Source of the DNA: Piezodorus guildinii
Taxonomy: Eukaryota > Arthropoda > Insecta > Hemiptera > Pentatomidae
Direction: 5' to 3'
Length of the DNA stretch: 64,000 bases
Assembly (NCBI GenBank): GCA_023052935.1
Contig: CM041293.1
Location: 177,497,600-177,561,599 of the forward strand
The translations under genes were made by a program, and so were the position numbers. Shown piece by piece: positions 21,157 to 31,282 of the stretch. The notes below the pieces were generated by a model, which was given only the letters and a program-made list of their open reading frames with translations, was not told the origin of the DNA and ran no database searches. The number at the start of each line of letters is the position of its first letter. The first letter of the stretch is position 1.

Positions 21157-21522
21157 AGGAACAATTTCTTCTCTTAAACATCATTCATTTATTGTTCAAT
21201 ATACATAATTAATGTTTTGGGGCTTATACGCCTCATCTTCAGAATTTTTAAACACATCTTTTAATATTGTCGAATTCTTGAATTCCTTATTTAATTTAAT
21301 AATGGCCATTTTTTCTATTTATTAAAATTTTAGTATTTTTTAAATATTTATATTATATTAAAAACATTTAACACAAGGCCAGGAGTAGACTGAAGTTTGA
21401 ACCTTATTTCAACTTTTATTGGATGACTAAAAATTCTGAAGATGAGGCGTATAGGCCCCCGTAACGTTAATTATGTATTATGAAGTATAAATAAATGATG
21501 GTTAAAAGAATAAATTGTTCCT
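21157..21522. mobile_element. Short inverted-repeat element with GATGAGGCGTATA motif
   Basis: The left arm (21157-21256) and right arm (21428-21522) are inverted copies beginning AGGAACAATTT. Each carries CTGAAGATGAGGCGTATA, followed by ACGTTAATTATG in the right arm. The interior is non-coding. The CTGAAGATGA, stem, AACGTT layout resembles a decayed hammerhead core. Confidence 0.55.
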
Positions 21523-21529
21523 GCATAAT

Positions 21530-21591
21530 TCTTTATGTATTTCAGAAACTATAAAAACGGACATTTCATATGAAACAACCCAATATAATGA
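21530..21591 (+). repeat. Solo mariner end
   Basis: TATTTCAGAAACTATAAAAA CGGACATTTCATATGAAACA ACCCAA is the right end of the same mariner family. It directly abuts a different mariner fragment at TA. Confidence 0.65.
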
Positions 21592-21800
21592 CTTGCAGCT
21601 AGATCTGGTGAATATGGAGGGTGAGGCAATAGGTACGATACAAGGCTCAATAATTTTTTGTGGGTGACCAATGAGGTGTGAGGCCTTGTGTTGTCTTTTT
21701 CCAATCGTGAGCAGTGTAGAGTTGATTTAAATTTTTTCCCTGATGGCAATAGCTCATAAAAACAAAATACGTGAAATATGTGCCTTTGCAAATCAGAATA
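21592..21800 (-). mobile_element. mariner transposase catalytic fragment
   Basis: The minus frame contains EKDNTRPHTSLVTHKKLL and PHPPYSPDLAASHY. These correspond to the second catalytic Asp region (DNARPH) and the third (HPPYSPDLAPSDY). The third Asp position reads H, so the D,D34D triad is broken. Confidence 0.75.
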
Positions 21801-22330
21801 AAGCTTATGCTATGAAAACTCAAGCCATTCTCATAGGTTCCAAACGTGTGATTTATTAACTAAACGAAAAATGATACGTGTCGGTTGGCCCTGACTGGTA
21901 TAACAATAATAAGGTAAAGAAGTTTATCAAATTGCAATTCCCAAGACAAGGGTTGAGTATACATTTGATAAAAGGAGGCGACGACTTGGGTTCCCCCTAA
22001 CCTTGTTCCTCATAACTGAGTTGTAAGAGCTAATGCAATCACTTAGCTATCACCACTCAACATCTCACGACCAACACAAAACGCCTTTCCTTACCTGGCT
22101 CTCTACATCACAATAATTTATCACCTCAAAGCTGCGCTATCATATTCCAAGTTTTACTTTCATCTACTGTCATATATCGTCGTATAGAAAAATAGTGTTT
22201 TATAAAAAAAAAAAAAAAAAATCTGGTGCGAGCAACGTATATCGTTTACAAACTATCGTGAATTAACATACTACGTTTTAATAAAAACTTTTGTCTTGTG
22301 TAACCGATTGTGTGTTGTTACTATTTATAG
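21801..22330. other. Unassigned DNA
   Basis: A poly(A) run at 22203-22220 and no recognised coding or repeat content. Confidence 0.4.
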
Positions 22331-22536
22331 CATTGAACAATTGAAACGTTGATTTCCAAAAAGTACTGAAGGACATTTTTTTCGAAATTGATATTTTGGC
22401 ATATTTGTATTCTAATGGTTTAGTTTTATCTAAATCCGTCATCAGATTTTATCTTTAAAAAAAACACATAAAAATCCTTTAAAACCTCATTTAAAAATTG
22501 CACTTCATTCCAAAAGGTACTGAATCCACATTTAAT
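22331..22536 (+). repeat. Left end of the 3911-type inverted-repeat element
   Basis: ACAATTGAAACGTTGATTTC CAAAAAGTACTGA matches the terminus at 3911. It continues at 23409 with TTCCAAAAGGTACTA after the jockey insertion. Confidence 0.55.
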
Positions 22537-22545
22537 TCCATTCCA

Positions 22546-23399
22546 TAGGACCCTTTCTTTATACAGTCTATTCAGCTGATATCCCAACCCATCCTAACAC
22601 CTTACTTTCTATCTATGCTGATGACACTTGTGTGTTATCAATCAATAATGATCCAACTATTGCCTCTCAAACTCTTCAATCCCACATCAGCGACCTTGAA
22701 GTATGGTGTCAGAATTGGAGAATCAAAATCAATTCCAATAAATCCCACCAATTATCTTTACCCTTCGTCGTAAACCTGTGTACTACATGTTGTAAACGAC
22801 GACCTGCCCTACAGTGTCCTTTAATAATATTCCGCTAGTCCCGGTTGCACAGATTCGCTATCTAGGACTCCTACTTGACAAACGACTAATTTGGAATCCG
22901 CACACAAGACTGAAACGACAAGAAACTGCCCAACGCTTTCGCTTACTTCAACACTTACTGGACAGACGCTCTAACCTTCCACTTATCTATAAAAGGCTCA
23001 TCTATATTAACATCATAAGGCCTATCTGGACGTACGGAGTTGAGCTTTGGGGCTCTACTAAACAATCAAATTCTTCCCGTATTCAATCCCTACAATCCAA
23101 AATCCTTCGAAAAATCCTCAGTGCTCCTTACTTTGTCACCATCAAACTCCATCATTCCTTCCATGACAAACTCCACTCCCGCATTAACCCACTAGTTTCA
23201 ATCCTTGCTTCCTCTACCATTCCTGACAATCCTCCGAGGCGTCTGAAAAGAAGATGGCCTCCGAGACCTTCTAGTGTAGATTACCTAGTGGAGTGTTGCC
23301 AATGGGCATATTCTCTTCATGTATATATTATGAGCCAATTTACTTGATGTATTTACTAATACAGTTGTAAATTTCAATAATTCAATAAATAAAAAAAAA
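22546..23399 (+). mobile_element. Jockey-clade LINE, 5'-truncated insertion with target-site duplication
   Basis: Frames encode IYADDTCVLS, the intact catalytic motif, QNWRIKINSNKSH, VAQIRYLGLLLDKRLIWNPH, RPIWTYGVELWGSTKQSNSS, RIQSLQSKILRKILSAPYF and NPPRRLKRRWP. A frameshift near 22820 and a deletion after 'TIK' break the frame. The 3' end is an AATAAAT/poly(A) tail. TCCATTCCA flanks both ends (22537-22545, 23400-23408). This is the best-preserved jockey copy in the window for the YADD region. Confidence 0.92.
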
Positions 23400-23589
23400 T
23401 CCATTCCAAAAGGTACTAAAAACATTTCCTTCCAAAAGGTACTATATTCTCTGTAAGCAGATAACCTTTCCTTTTCTTTTATTCCAAATGGTACTTCGTA
23501 CTATACAGCAGAAATACCTAACCCCGTAATATATTACCACTAACTTATTGTTTCCTTCATTACGTAAAAAGTTACGTACAGAAGTTCTT

Positions 23590-24030
23590 CTTTTTCTTTT
23601 TCTTCCTCCCTGTGCCCTTCAGCGTGGAAGAGCCTCCACCCATCTTGGTCCGTAGCAAGCAACTTCATCTGAGCCAGTTTTTTCCCTCTCCCCAGAACTA
23701 TACGGTGGATATTCTCCAAATAACTCCTCCTAGGGCTGCCTCGTTGTCTTCTGCGTGTTTTCCTCGCCTCCACACATTTTCTTGGCTTTCTGTCTCCTCC
23801 CATCCTACTACATACATGGCCATACCATCGGAGTTGTCGGTGTTCTATGACTGATTTCACTGAGGGAATCTGAAGCTTTTCTCTTATTTTTTCATTTCTT
23901 GTCTTCTCTCTCCGAGTTTTTTCTGATATTCTTCGCAGAAATCGCATTTCGGCAGCCGTAATTCTGCTTAAGTGTTTTTCTTGAGTAACCCAGCTTTCTC
24001 TGCCGTATAATAAGGTGGGAGAAATACTGA
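23590..24030 (-). mobile_element. LINE C-terminal reverse-transcriptase fragment
   Basis: The minus strand reads LYGRESWVTQEKHLSRITAA, EMRFLRRISEKTRREKTRNE, HRQLRWYGHVCSRM and WRLFHAEGHREEEKEKEE, followed by a purine-rich tail. The 'YG-E-W ... MR-LRR ... LRW-GH' order matches family A-type LINEs, but the expected GRPR motif is decayed (QRGSPRRSYL). A 22-bp block, TAACTAGGAATAGTTAAGTG CA, is duplicated just beyond (24033, 24068). Confidence 0.7.
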
Positions 24031-24350
24031 TTATAACTAGGAATAGTTAAGTGCATAATAATAATAATAACTAGGAATAGTTAAGTGCATTGCTACGCTA
24101 TATAGTGGAAACACTAATAAAATGAAAGTAAACATGGATAATCATAGAGGTGCCTTAATAATCCTATTTAACATAATAACACAAGAGACGAGAGAAATGC
24201 TTATTTTATCAAAATTACAATAAAACAAAACAGTGCTGCCCAACTGTATTGGGTTGCTATCATACACAGCGTACTTATTGTAATGTATTGAGGATACTGA
24301 GGGGAGTTCATAATTAAATAATTTTAGTCCGGGTGGCGGTCATTAAATGA
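24031..24350. other. Unassigned DNA with a short duplication
   Basis: Contains the TAACTAGGAATAGTTAAGTG duplication separated by an ATAATAATA run. No coding signal. Confidence 0.4.
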
Positions 24351-24382
24351 AACAACTAAATAGTTTCAACTATTTAGTTGTT
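24351..24382. repeat. Perfect 15-bp inverted repeat with 2-nt spacer
   Basis: AACAACTAAATAGTT, then TC, then AACTATTTAGTTGTT. The arms are fully complementary. It may be a cruciform or the remnant of an excised element. Confidence 0.8.
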
Positions 24383-24429
24383 TAAATAATTTTAATATTA
24401 AACAATTAATGATAACGAACCTTTGTCAA

Positions 24430-25300
24430 CAAAACATCAAAAGGTGTTTACCTAGCCCCCTAGATTTCCCATCGGTATGGGCCCCCCAGCGGTACCAGAA
24501 ACCTCTGGTAGTTTCCCCCCAGCGGCGGCCAACAAGAATATTAAGATTGGTGAAAAGATAAGAAGAATGCACAAAGGCTATACCGCCAACCGGGGCACTT
24601 CCCATCTGGCCCACCCGAGGTGACGAGAATGAGAGAGAAGAACGAGAGGCAGTCAAGTTTTATCCTCAAGAGAGTGAGTCGGGTTCCACCTACAAGAAGA
24701 GGAGGTGGCCGTCGGGGTTCTGAGAGCAGCTGGAGGATGATGCCGAGAAAGGGGACCTAAGACTGTTTTCACCTTCGCCAGCCGGTTAAGGGTTTCAAAG
24801 ATATATTGTTATTTGTAATATTGTATGGCAAAAGTAGTAGAGAAAATGTCCCCCCTCAGTATTCTCAATCAGAGTCTTAGGCAATATGTGAATATAATGA
24901 TATGTTTAAATTAATAATTATAGTAATGTATTAATTGAATCTTGTTTACTTTAATCTTACCCTGCATGCCACCTATTGGATTGGTAAACACGATACCTTT
25001 GGAAAGGAGATCCAATGGTATCACTAAATATAGTTCATATATTGATTAAATACAGTAAGTAAGCTAGTTTTTGAAGCTACCGCTGCCTTAGAAAAGCAGC
25101 CGGTCAAAAACATAGCATTATCAATCTTGATGACATGTGATATTGACCTGAATAGTTATAAATTTACAATACAATTACTTTCTTTATCAACAGATTTCTA
25201 CGTTATACCTTATAATATGTAATATAGTCTATAATCCAAAGCAAAATCCAAGCATAAAAAAAAAAAAAAGAAAAAAAAAAAAAAAAAAAACAGATTTGAA
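24430..25300. other. Unassigned, GC-richer segment followed by AT-rich DNA
   Basis: 24440-24790 is clearly more GC-rich than its surroundings and contains GCCCCCCAGCGGTACCAG and TTCCCCCCAGCGGCGGCC, but frames on both strands are broken. It may be a 5' part of an unknown element. A near-continuous A run lies at 25257-25290. Confidence 0.4.
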
Positions 25301-25394
25301 AATGCACACCTAAAGGACCAACAGAATCAATGACAAAATTTAAGCAAAAAGATAAGACGAATAAAGAAAAACATGCATATAAGGGCTTGTAATG

Positions 25395-25812
25395 AAAAAT
25401 CTTAACCCAACTATATCCATAGAGTGATGATGAATAATCCCCAGACAGTCCATTATTATATTCTCGGTCATCATGGACAGTATTACACTATTACCAACAC
25501 CGAGTTCTTCTCGAAGGTCCTTGTTCTGCTGGACACAGTACCGCGAGATTCGAACCGTAACCTCTCTCCTCACACAGAACTCTCTCTCTCTCCGAAGGTC
25601 TCGCGGAACTTCTCTTTTAGGAAAGACATACACTTATTGTAGATCTTTTCTTTTTCCCTATTCACTTCATCTGCCTGATCGAGGAAGTTTGTTTCATACC
25701 TGACGGTCGGGTCGAGGATCAATGCTGTTTTCCCGTTCTCGGGGAATGCTACAATGTCAGCATACCTCGCAGAACTGTCTCGTGTCAGCGTATCTCGAAG
25801 AAACAACAGCAA
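25395..25812 (-). mobile_element. R2-type LINE fragment with restriction-like endonuclease motif
   Basis: The minus frame at 25570-25812 contains SARYADIVAFPENGKTALIL DPTVRYETN and a DEVNREKEKIYNKC helix. The pattern R-x-D-(I/L)-(V)...(A)-x-I-x-D-x-T-(V/I)-R-(Y/F)-E resembles the C-terminal restriction-like endonuclease of R2-group LINEs. After a frameshift the other frame (25340-25633) continues REFCVRREVTVRISRYC and GNSVILSMMTENIIMDCLGI. No upstream reverse transcriptase is visible. Confidence 0.5.
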
Positions 25813-25815
25813 TTG

Positions 25816-25914
25816 CTCGCAGCCTCTACCCGTTCGTTAATTACGAGTCGCCGAATCCCTATTATTTACATAGGTTTCGTTAAGGTTTTTTTTTTTATAA
25901 AATAACCATTTATG

Positions 25915-25950
<36 letters not shown>

Positions 25951-26224
25951 AGAAAAAAATAAAATAAAATTCAACCTATAGATCAAACACAAAAGAGTAC
26001 TTATGGTATCTTCAGGCGTTCTGCCGACGATGGTGGCGACCAGTCTATCCCGTAACTCCCACCGCACTGCCCGAGCGGTCACTAGCACCAAATCCCTTTT
26101 ACATAAACAAAGCCCCTTGCGTCTTAATTTAATATTAACGAAATATTTATATAAGAGAAACAATATTCTAAATTAGTATTTCCCAATTCTTAACCAACGA
26201 AAATAAACAATTCTTAGAAAATAA
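25816..26224. other. Unassigned DNA with (AT)n
   Basis: (AT)n at 25917-25950. A minus-strand frame at 25990-26110 (ARAVRWELRDRLVATIVGRT) is open but not recognised. It may be another LINE piece. Confidence 0.35.
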
Positions 26225-27082
26225 AAATCTGGTGCGGGCAACACGACTTTCAATTACCTCCATTTTAAAAATAAATGAAAGAATTTTCGAAAACAGATAG
26301 AGATAAAAATACGTGAAACTATTAAGGAATTAATTAAATTGAATTTATATAGAAACTTGTGTTTTATTAAAAAATCTATTATATTATTATCGAAAACAAT
26401 CAGTTAGTTTTATGTTCATTTCATCACTCTCTATTAACTTTTATAAGTTTGCGTATGAGATAATATTTTTTTCTAAAATCTTTAGCTTTCCAACGGTTAT
26501 CATACATGTATATTACTGCTCTTTAATGAAAAATTGCATTAAAAAAATATTTTTTCAGTTTTCTCCTTTAGTTGGGTATCGAATTTATTCAATTTATATA
26601 TTTAACTGTTTTTCATCAGCGTTAATAAGATAATATAGTTATTTTTATTGAATCTACAAAATTAAAGGTACTTTAGAGGAAGAAAATGTAAAATATCGGC
26701 ATTTGAGCCCTGTCAGACTATTTCATTCAGAATGAAACTTAATCTAATGAAAAGTTTAATCAAAATCGTCGGAACCGTTTTCGAGAAATTCGAAAAAAGG
26801 TGCAAAATGCATGGTATAAAGTGCCTCTTCTGGTAAGCTCATTTTGATGAAAAAAGTTTTGTCACGTCTCGGGCGTATTTTTGTTTTAAATATGAAATTT
26901 CAGTTTCATAGGACTTACCGTTTCCGCCCGGAAGATACCATATACACACACAGACCTTTTTGCGGGACTTGGTTATTTGGACTCAGGGGACCCTAAAACG
27001 TGTATTTCTGTTGAAAAGTGGAATTAGAAAATTTTCACGATCGCAATGATTCCCCTTACTGTATATAGTAAGTGAAAGTGAA
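26225..27082 (+). repeat. R900 repeat, full length
   Basis: Good reference copy. Left end TCTGGTGCGGGCAACACGAC; interior blocks TAGCTTTCCAACGGTT, TCCTTTAGTTGGGTATCGAA, AAGTGCCTCTTCTGGTAAGC, TTCCGCCCGGAAGATACCAT and a short CACACACA run; right end GATCGCAATGATTCCCC, TTACTGTATATAGTAAGTGA AAGT. No coding frame spans it. Confidence 0.88.
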
Positions 27083-27244
27083 ATGAAAACACATTTAATT
27101 GCTTTAAAAATTTGTAAGATATGAAATATATATACTTGTCATTGCTTATACTCCGATTTTATCTTTAGCGGATTTTTTCTCATAATTTTTTCTCCTTAAT
27201 TCATTAAAATTTTTTTATAGATGAATAATTTTTTATGTTTGCAG

Positions 27245-27370
27245 AACTTGCTGTTCTATTACGACTCGGAGGGCTGCTCCAGGCCTTCGGGAGTGGTGAT
27301 GCTGGAAGGCTGCTACTGCGAGAGGCTCATATCTCCTCCCTCGAAGAACAAGGACGCTCCCGAAAAACAG
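27245..27370 (+). CDS. Internal host exon: central part of a PH domain
   Basis: This 126-bp segment is exactly 42 codons with no stop. It is bounded by a pyrimidine-rich acceptor (TTTTTTATGTTTGCAG, ending 27244) and a consensus donor (CAG then GTAAGG at 27371). Read from 27245 the peptide begins NLLFYYDSEGCSRPSGVVML and continues EGCYCERLISPPSKNKD. The N-L-L-F-Y-Y ... P-x-G-V-(V/I)-x-L-E-G-C pattern is the beta-2 to beta-4 part of pleckstrin-homology domains, which bind phosphoinositides or proteins at membranes. It is clearly GC-richer than its neighbours. The longer open frame overlapping it, from 27235, is in another frame and is a shadow. Sesquipedalian-type PH proteins have a similar NxLFYF...GVI-LEGC block, but I cannot name the gene. 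Neighbouring exons are not found, so the flanks are introns full of repeats. Confidence 0.75.
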
Positions 27371-27464
27371 GTAAGGGTAGTTTAATTATTGAAAAGTTTA
27401 TATCTAAAAGAACAAATTTTTTAACCCATTTAGTTCCTACGTGGTGGTGATGTGTACCGAGAAA

Positions 27465-28250
27465 TTTTTAATTATAGGTGACAAGATTCCTGTTTTGGGG
27501 TATGCCGATGATTTGGTACTGCTAGGTGAATACACGGAAACCATACAACTAGATACAAGTGTGTTAATAAAAACCGGTAAAGAAATAGGACTCGAATTAA
27601 ATATCGATAAGACGAAATATATGATTAGTAGCTGAAACGGTGGCGATCTTGGTAATATTGATATATCAGAGTATACTTTTGAACACGCTGAGAAATATAA
27701 GTATTTAGGTTCAATGATAACAAGAAAAAATGAAATCGGAAGAAATAAAGTCCGGTTAAAGGTGGAAAATGCGTGTTATTATCCAGTTGCTAAATTAATT
27801 AGCTCGCGGCTTCTGTCTAAAAACATAAAGGCTAGAATTTATAAAAAAACGTGGCTGCTTACTTTGAAGGATGAACAACGGCTTAAGGTTTTCGAAAATA
27901 AGGTAGTGCGTAAAATATTTGGTCCGAAGAGAGATGAGGCCACTAGGGAGTTTAGAAGGTTGCACAACGCGGAATTGCGGAACTTGTATCCTGTGAATAT
28001 AATTGAGTTGATAGCATCGCGGAAACTCAAATGGGTGAGGAACGGATTCCGAGAAAGTTGCTATTCGTTGAACCAACCGGTAGGCGTCCGAAAGGTAGGC
28101 CGAGGCGTCGATGGGAGGATTGCGTTAAGGCTGATCTCGGGGGCTTGGGCTTGAACGATGAACATCGGACGAGGCTGTGTAGGTGGAATTTGGTGGTATC
28201 GGCATCGAACTTTCGGGTTCGGTAAGCCTATTATTAATATTATATTTTAT
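27465..28250 (+). mobile_element. LINE 3' fragment (family E)
   Basis: In order: GYADDLVLLGEYTE (catalytic YADD), LELNIDKTKYM, a stop, FEHAEKYKYLGSMITRKN, LLSKNIKARIYKKTWLLTL (a deletion removes the LYE-CETW part), LKVFENKVVRKIFGPKRDEA, RRLHNAELRNLYPVNIIELI, then after a frameshift GEERIPRKLLF and GRRPKGRPRRRWEDCVKADL. It ends at the hairpin at 28206-28221 and a TTATTAATATTAT tail. It lies in the presumed intron just after the PH exon, in the same orientation. Family E copies also lie at 41800, 55383 and 61655. Confidence 0.85.
28206..28221 (+). other. LINE 3' hairpin with TTCG loop
   Basis: CGAACT-TTCG-GGTTCG, with one G-T pair in the stem. The same hairpin, with perfect stems, ends the other family E LINEs at 62225-62240 and, inverted, at 55392-55407. 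It is probably recognised by the element's reverse transcriptase (inference). Confidence 0.7.
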
Positions 28251-28261
28251 AATTATTATTT

Positions 28262-28700
28262 TTAGTTCGAAAAAGCAAGTGTCTATGCGAATTGCCCCGA
28301 GGAAGACCTCCGTCCGTAATAGACAACGATGTCCTCAAACATACAATAGAAGGAAACCATTAAAAAAATAGTTACAGGACTCTCAGCACAACTAAATGCA
28401 AGTGCATCTACCGTTTCCAGACATTTAAAGTGTATTGGGAAAGTAAAAAAGCTCGATACATGGGTACCTCATGATCTCACTGAGCGGAAGCAAGACCCCA
28501 TGTTTCAAAACATACCGTGCAAAAATTGAAAGAACTGGGCTACGAAGTTCTTTTGCACCCACCATATTCTCCCGACTTGTCTCCAACAGATTACCACCTT
28601 TTCAGGAATTTAGACAACTTCGTCAAAGGGAAGCTTTTGAAAATGATGATCAAATGAAAAGTACGTTTTCAGATTTTGTTTCACTTTTTATTAGAACGCA
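28262..28700 (+). mobile_element. mariner deletion derivative (fragment)
   Basis: Frames across 28290-28690 give IDNDVLKHTIEGN, LSAQLNASASTVSRHLKCIG, KVKKLDTWVPHDLTER, then directly MFQNIPCKN / KLKELGYEVLLHPPYSPDLS and PTDYHLF. The catalytic core between the HTH and the third Asp is deleted at the same place as in the copies at 20438 and 53497. Both termini are missing. Confidence 0.82.
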
Positions 28701-28750
28701 TTTGAAAAAAAAAACGTTTTTATTTATCTCTTTATCTATCTAGTTCCGCA

Positions 28751-29375
28751 ATCCAATGATCTTTACTTATTTTTTATTTATAGAGAAAAATCTAACAAAT
28801 GAAGCAGAGTGGTTTGTTAAAACTTTTTTTATTCGTATATATTACGATTTGTCATAATAGACAATAATAATAGTGCTACAGGATCTCATTGTTAAAACTA
28901 GATTTATAATTAAATCTTATATTGTGTTATGATATTCTTAATATTTTAATTCAAATAATATATTTTATTTTAAGAGTTTCACTGACAATGAAATAAATAA
29001 TCAATTAGATTTAACTATAGATAATAACTTATTTGAAACTTCTACAAACTTATGGAGAATGGAAATATTAAAAAAAAAAATCTATTCATATTCTCATTTC
29101 AGGAGAAGGCAGAAGATTATTCATCGGAAAATATTTTAATCCTCAGGAACCCTTTTCAATAAAATCTGGAGCTTTTTCTCTGTGACCCTGAAAACAGTAT
29201 TGCTTTAGCCAGATGTAAATTAATCATTGAAGATTAGGGGATTCATAATTTATCCCAGAAAAAAACATTTCTTTTTACCTCTGGTCTGTAGATTATTGGC
29301 AACACTATTTCCTTACTCAAAGTTTTATTTACTAACTTTTATAAATAATTTTTTTCTAAATTGTTTTTATTATTA
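28751..29375. other. Unassigned AT-rich DNA
   Basis: No recognised repeat or coding frame. The frame at 29227-29424 is T-rich chance. Confidence 0.4.
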
Positions 29376-29401
29376 TTGTGTGTGTTGCCCGCACCAGATT
29401 T
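29376..29401 (-). repeat. R900 terminus fragment
   Basis: GTGTGTTGCCCGCACCAGAT TTTT is the R900 left end in reverse. Little else of the copy is recognisable. Confidence 0.55.
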
Positions 29402-29484
29402 TTGTATTGTATAACCTCACCTAACACAGTTATTATAAACAAATTTCTTAATTCGCAGCAATTAATTCATGAGTACTTAAAGTT

Positions 29485-29705
29485 TTTGAGGATGCGTATA
29501 GTTTTTGAGTTATTCCAAAAAACAATTTTGTTTTACGTTTTAGAAAAATATTTTTTTAAATCACTTAGAGGACGAATTTTTTTAAACAACCAGCCTTATT
29601 GCACATCTAGACGGTAAGATGAACCTCTAGGACAAATTTCAACTTCACAACCATAGTCGTTTTTGAGAAACTGCGATGACCAGAAAATCGAGTGAAATGG
29701 CACTT
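29485..29705. repeat. Low-copy repeat shared with 63845-64000
   Basis: GCGTATAGTTTTTGAGTTAT and AAAACAATTTTG at 29490-29530 recur in the same order at 63850-63890. Confidence 0.4.
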
Positions 29706-29748
29706 TCTTTTATAAATATAGATAACTATCTTGAAATTCCTACCGCGG

Positions 29749-30487
29749 CACAGTGGAAAATATGACCAATTTAGGTGAACAAAACTGTGAAACTTGTCCC
29801 TATTTAACCTTTATGATTCCAGATTACGGAAAAAAAAAAATTATAAAAAGTAATTAATTTTTTGACACGATAGGCGAGCGCACAGTGGTCAAACATCAAA
29901 TTTATTTGCTGAAATCTAAACCTTCCCTAAATTTTACTTTTGAAGTCGCAGAATACTGGAAAAATAATACAAAAAATCCTTTTATGGCTTGGAGTTGCTT
30001 AAACCTGCTGTAAAGATTATAGATTAAAGATGTATTTTAAATCATTTAGGAAACTCTTCAAATTATAGATTGTAAAACTTTTGATTCGGAGTGTTGTGTC
30101 TGAAAAAAATTATGTATCACCAAAAAAGCAAAAATTCTTTGTAATACCTAAAGACTATTTCAATGTATATTCAATAACGAGTTTGGAAATATAATATTTT
30201 ACCTGTCTCTGCAATGTCCATTGTTAAATAAAAGTATAAAGGCTTTGTGCTAAACAAACCTTGAACACAATAAATGGCCATCGAATAAAGATAATCCCAC
30301 TGCCGGTTATCAGGCACTTGTGTAAACAGGAATGATTCACTTATTTACTATTTATTTGTAAACACGGTATGGCGGGAAATATTAGTATCAAGGGTCTTGC
30401 CAACTAATAATAAAAAGGTGAAGCACTGGAAAATTCCAAACTTTCGACTTGACTTTTGTCCACCTAAATTGGTGATTTTCCCCTGTG
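29749..30487. mobile_element. Inverted-repeat element starting CACAGTGG
   Basis: The left end CACAGTGGAAAATATGACCA ATTTAGGTG is matched by its inverse at the right (CACCTAAATTGGTGATTTTC CCCTGTG), giving arms of about 35 bp. Another GCGCACAGTGG lies inside at 29877. The interior is non-coding. The flanking five bases (CGCGG, TGCGC) are not identical, so no clear duplication is seen. A CACAGTG start is known from Transib-type elements, but this alone is weak evidence. Confidence 0.5.
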
Positions 30488-30649
30488 TGCGCTGATTACT
30501 TGGAAAATTCGGACAGTTTTATCTTCCGTATTTAGTGTTTTTTCAATCAAAGTATATTATAATTTAGTGTATTTTTTTTTCTTTTGCCTCTGCTTCAGAG
30601 GGTTATTAGCAAGAGATGAATACTACACTCTCTGGCAATAATTTGTTTC

Positions 30650-31194
30650 ATTAAGATTTTTTTTTACTCAATAACTTTATTTACACCTGTAAAATAAATA
30701 CAATTAGCAAATGGATTGTATTTCACAAAGATGGAAAACACGGCTGCTTAGCCATGAGGGAGACAGCACCCAGTGGTGCATCCTCCTGACATTAAGCACT
30801 ACTATTTTTTGCAGGTCAGGAGGTCCCTTATCCAACTCCTTTTCAGCCTACGCCGAGTTATGTTAGGTATGTCAGTTGTAGTCATGTTTTGAACAAATTT
30901 GTTAACGTGTCCCCATGTAGTTTGTCATGAAATCGTTTGTAAGTCAATCATAGTTAGTTTAATGTTGTTGGAATACGTGAGTCGGTATGAAGGGTATCGT
31001 TTGAGACATACGGTAGAGAGTTCGTTGCTGGTGTTAAACATTTGGATTGAAAGTTGTATTAATTAGAGTTGTAAATTGTATTTTTTGAACGTGTGTCTTT
31101 TCATCGGTTTCGTAAATTTAGCAAGCCTAATTCCATATATGGCTTGGTAAATAAGTATATACATTAAGCTTCAATCTAATTTATAATTTAGAGT
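30650..31194 (-). mobile_element. Decayed jockey-like LINE, downstream half
   Basis: On the minus strand, LIYQAIYGIRL, FQSKCLTPATNSLPYVSNDT LHTD and RRLKRSWIRDLLTC follow jockey ORF2 C-terminal order. It is interrupted at 31195 by another jockey copy and continues upstream, on the minus strand, at 32623-32830. Confidence 0.65.
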
Positions 31195-31282
31195 ATACAA
31201 GACTGAAACGACAATAAACTGCACGACGTTTTCGACTACTTCAACACTTACTTGACAAACGTTCTAATCTTCCACTTAACTA
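31195..31282 (+). mobile_element. Jockey LINE (inner), left part
   Basis: ATACAAGACTGAAACGACAA up to TTCCACTTAACTA encodes RLKRQ... RRFRLLQHLLDKRSNLPLNY. It is split at TA by mariner 31283-32148. AATTTAGAGT flanks the whole jockey copy (31185-31194, 32613-32622). Confidence 0.9.

Noticed and set aside
27235..27450. Open frame beginning MFAELAVLLRLGG
   Set aside because: It overlaps the PH exon in another frame and crosses both splice sites. The exon frame, not this one, has conserved PH residues.
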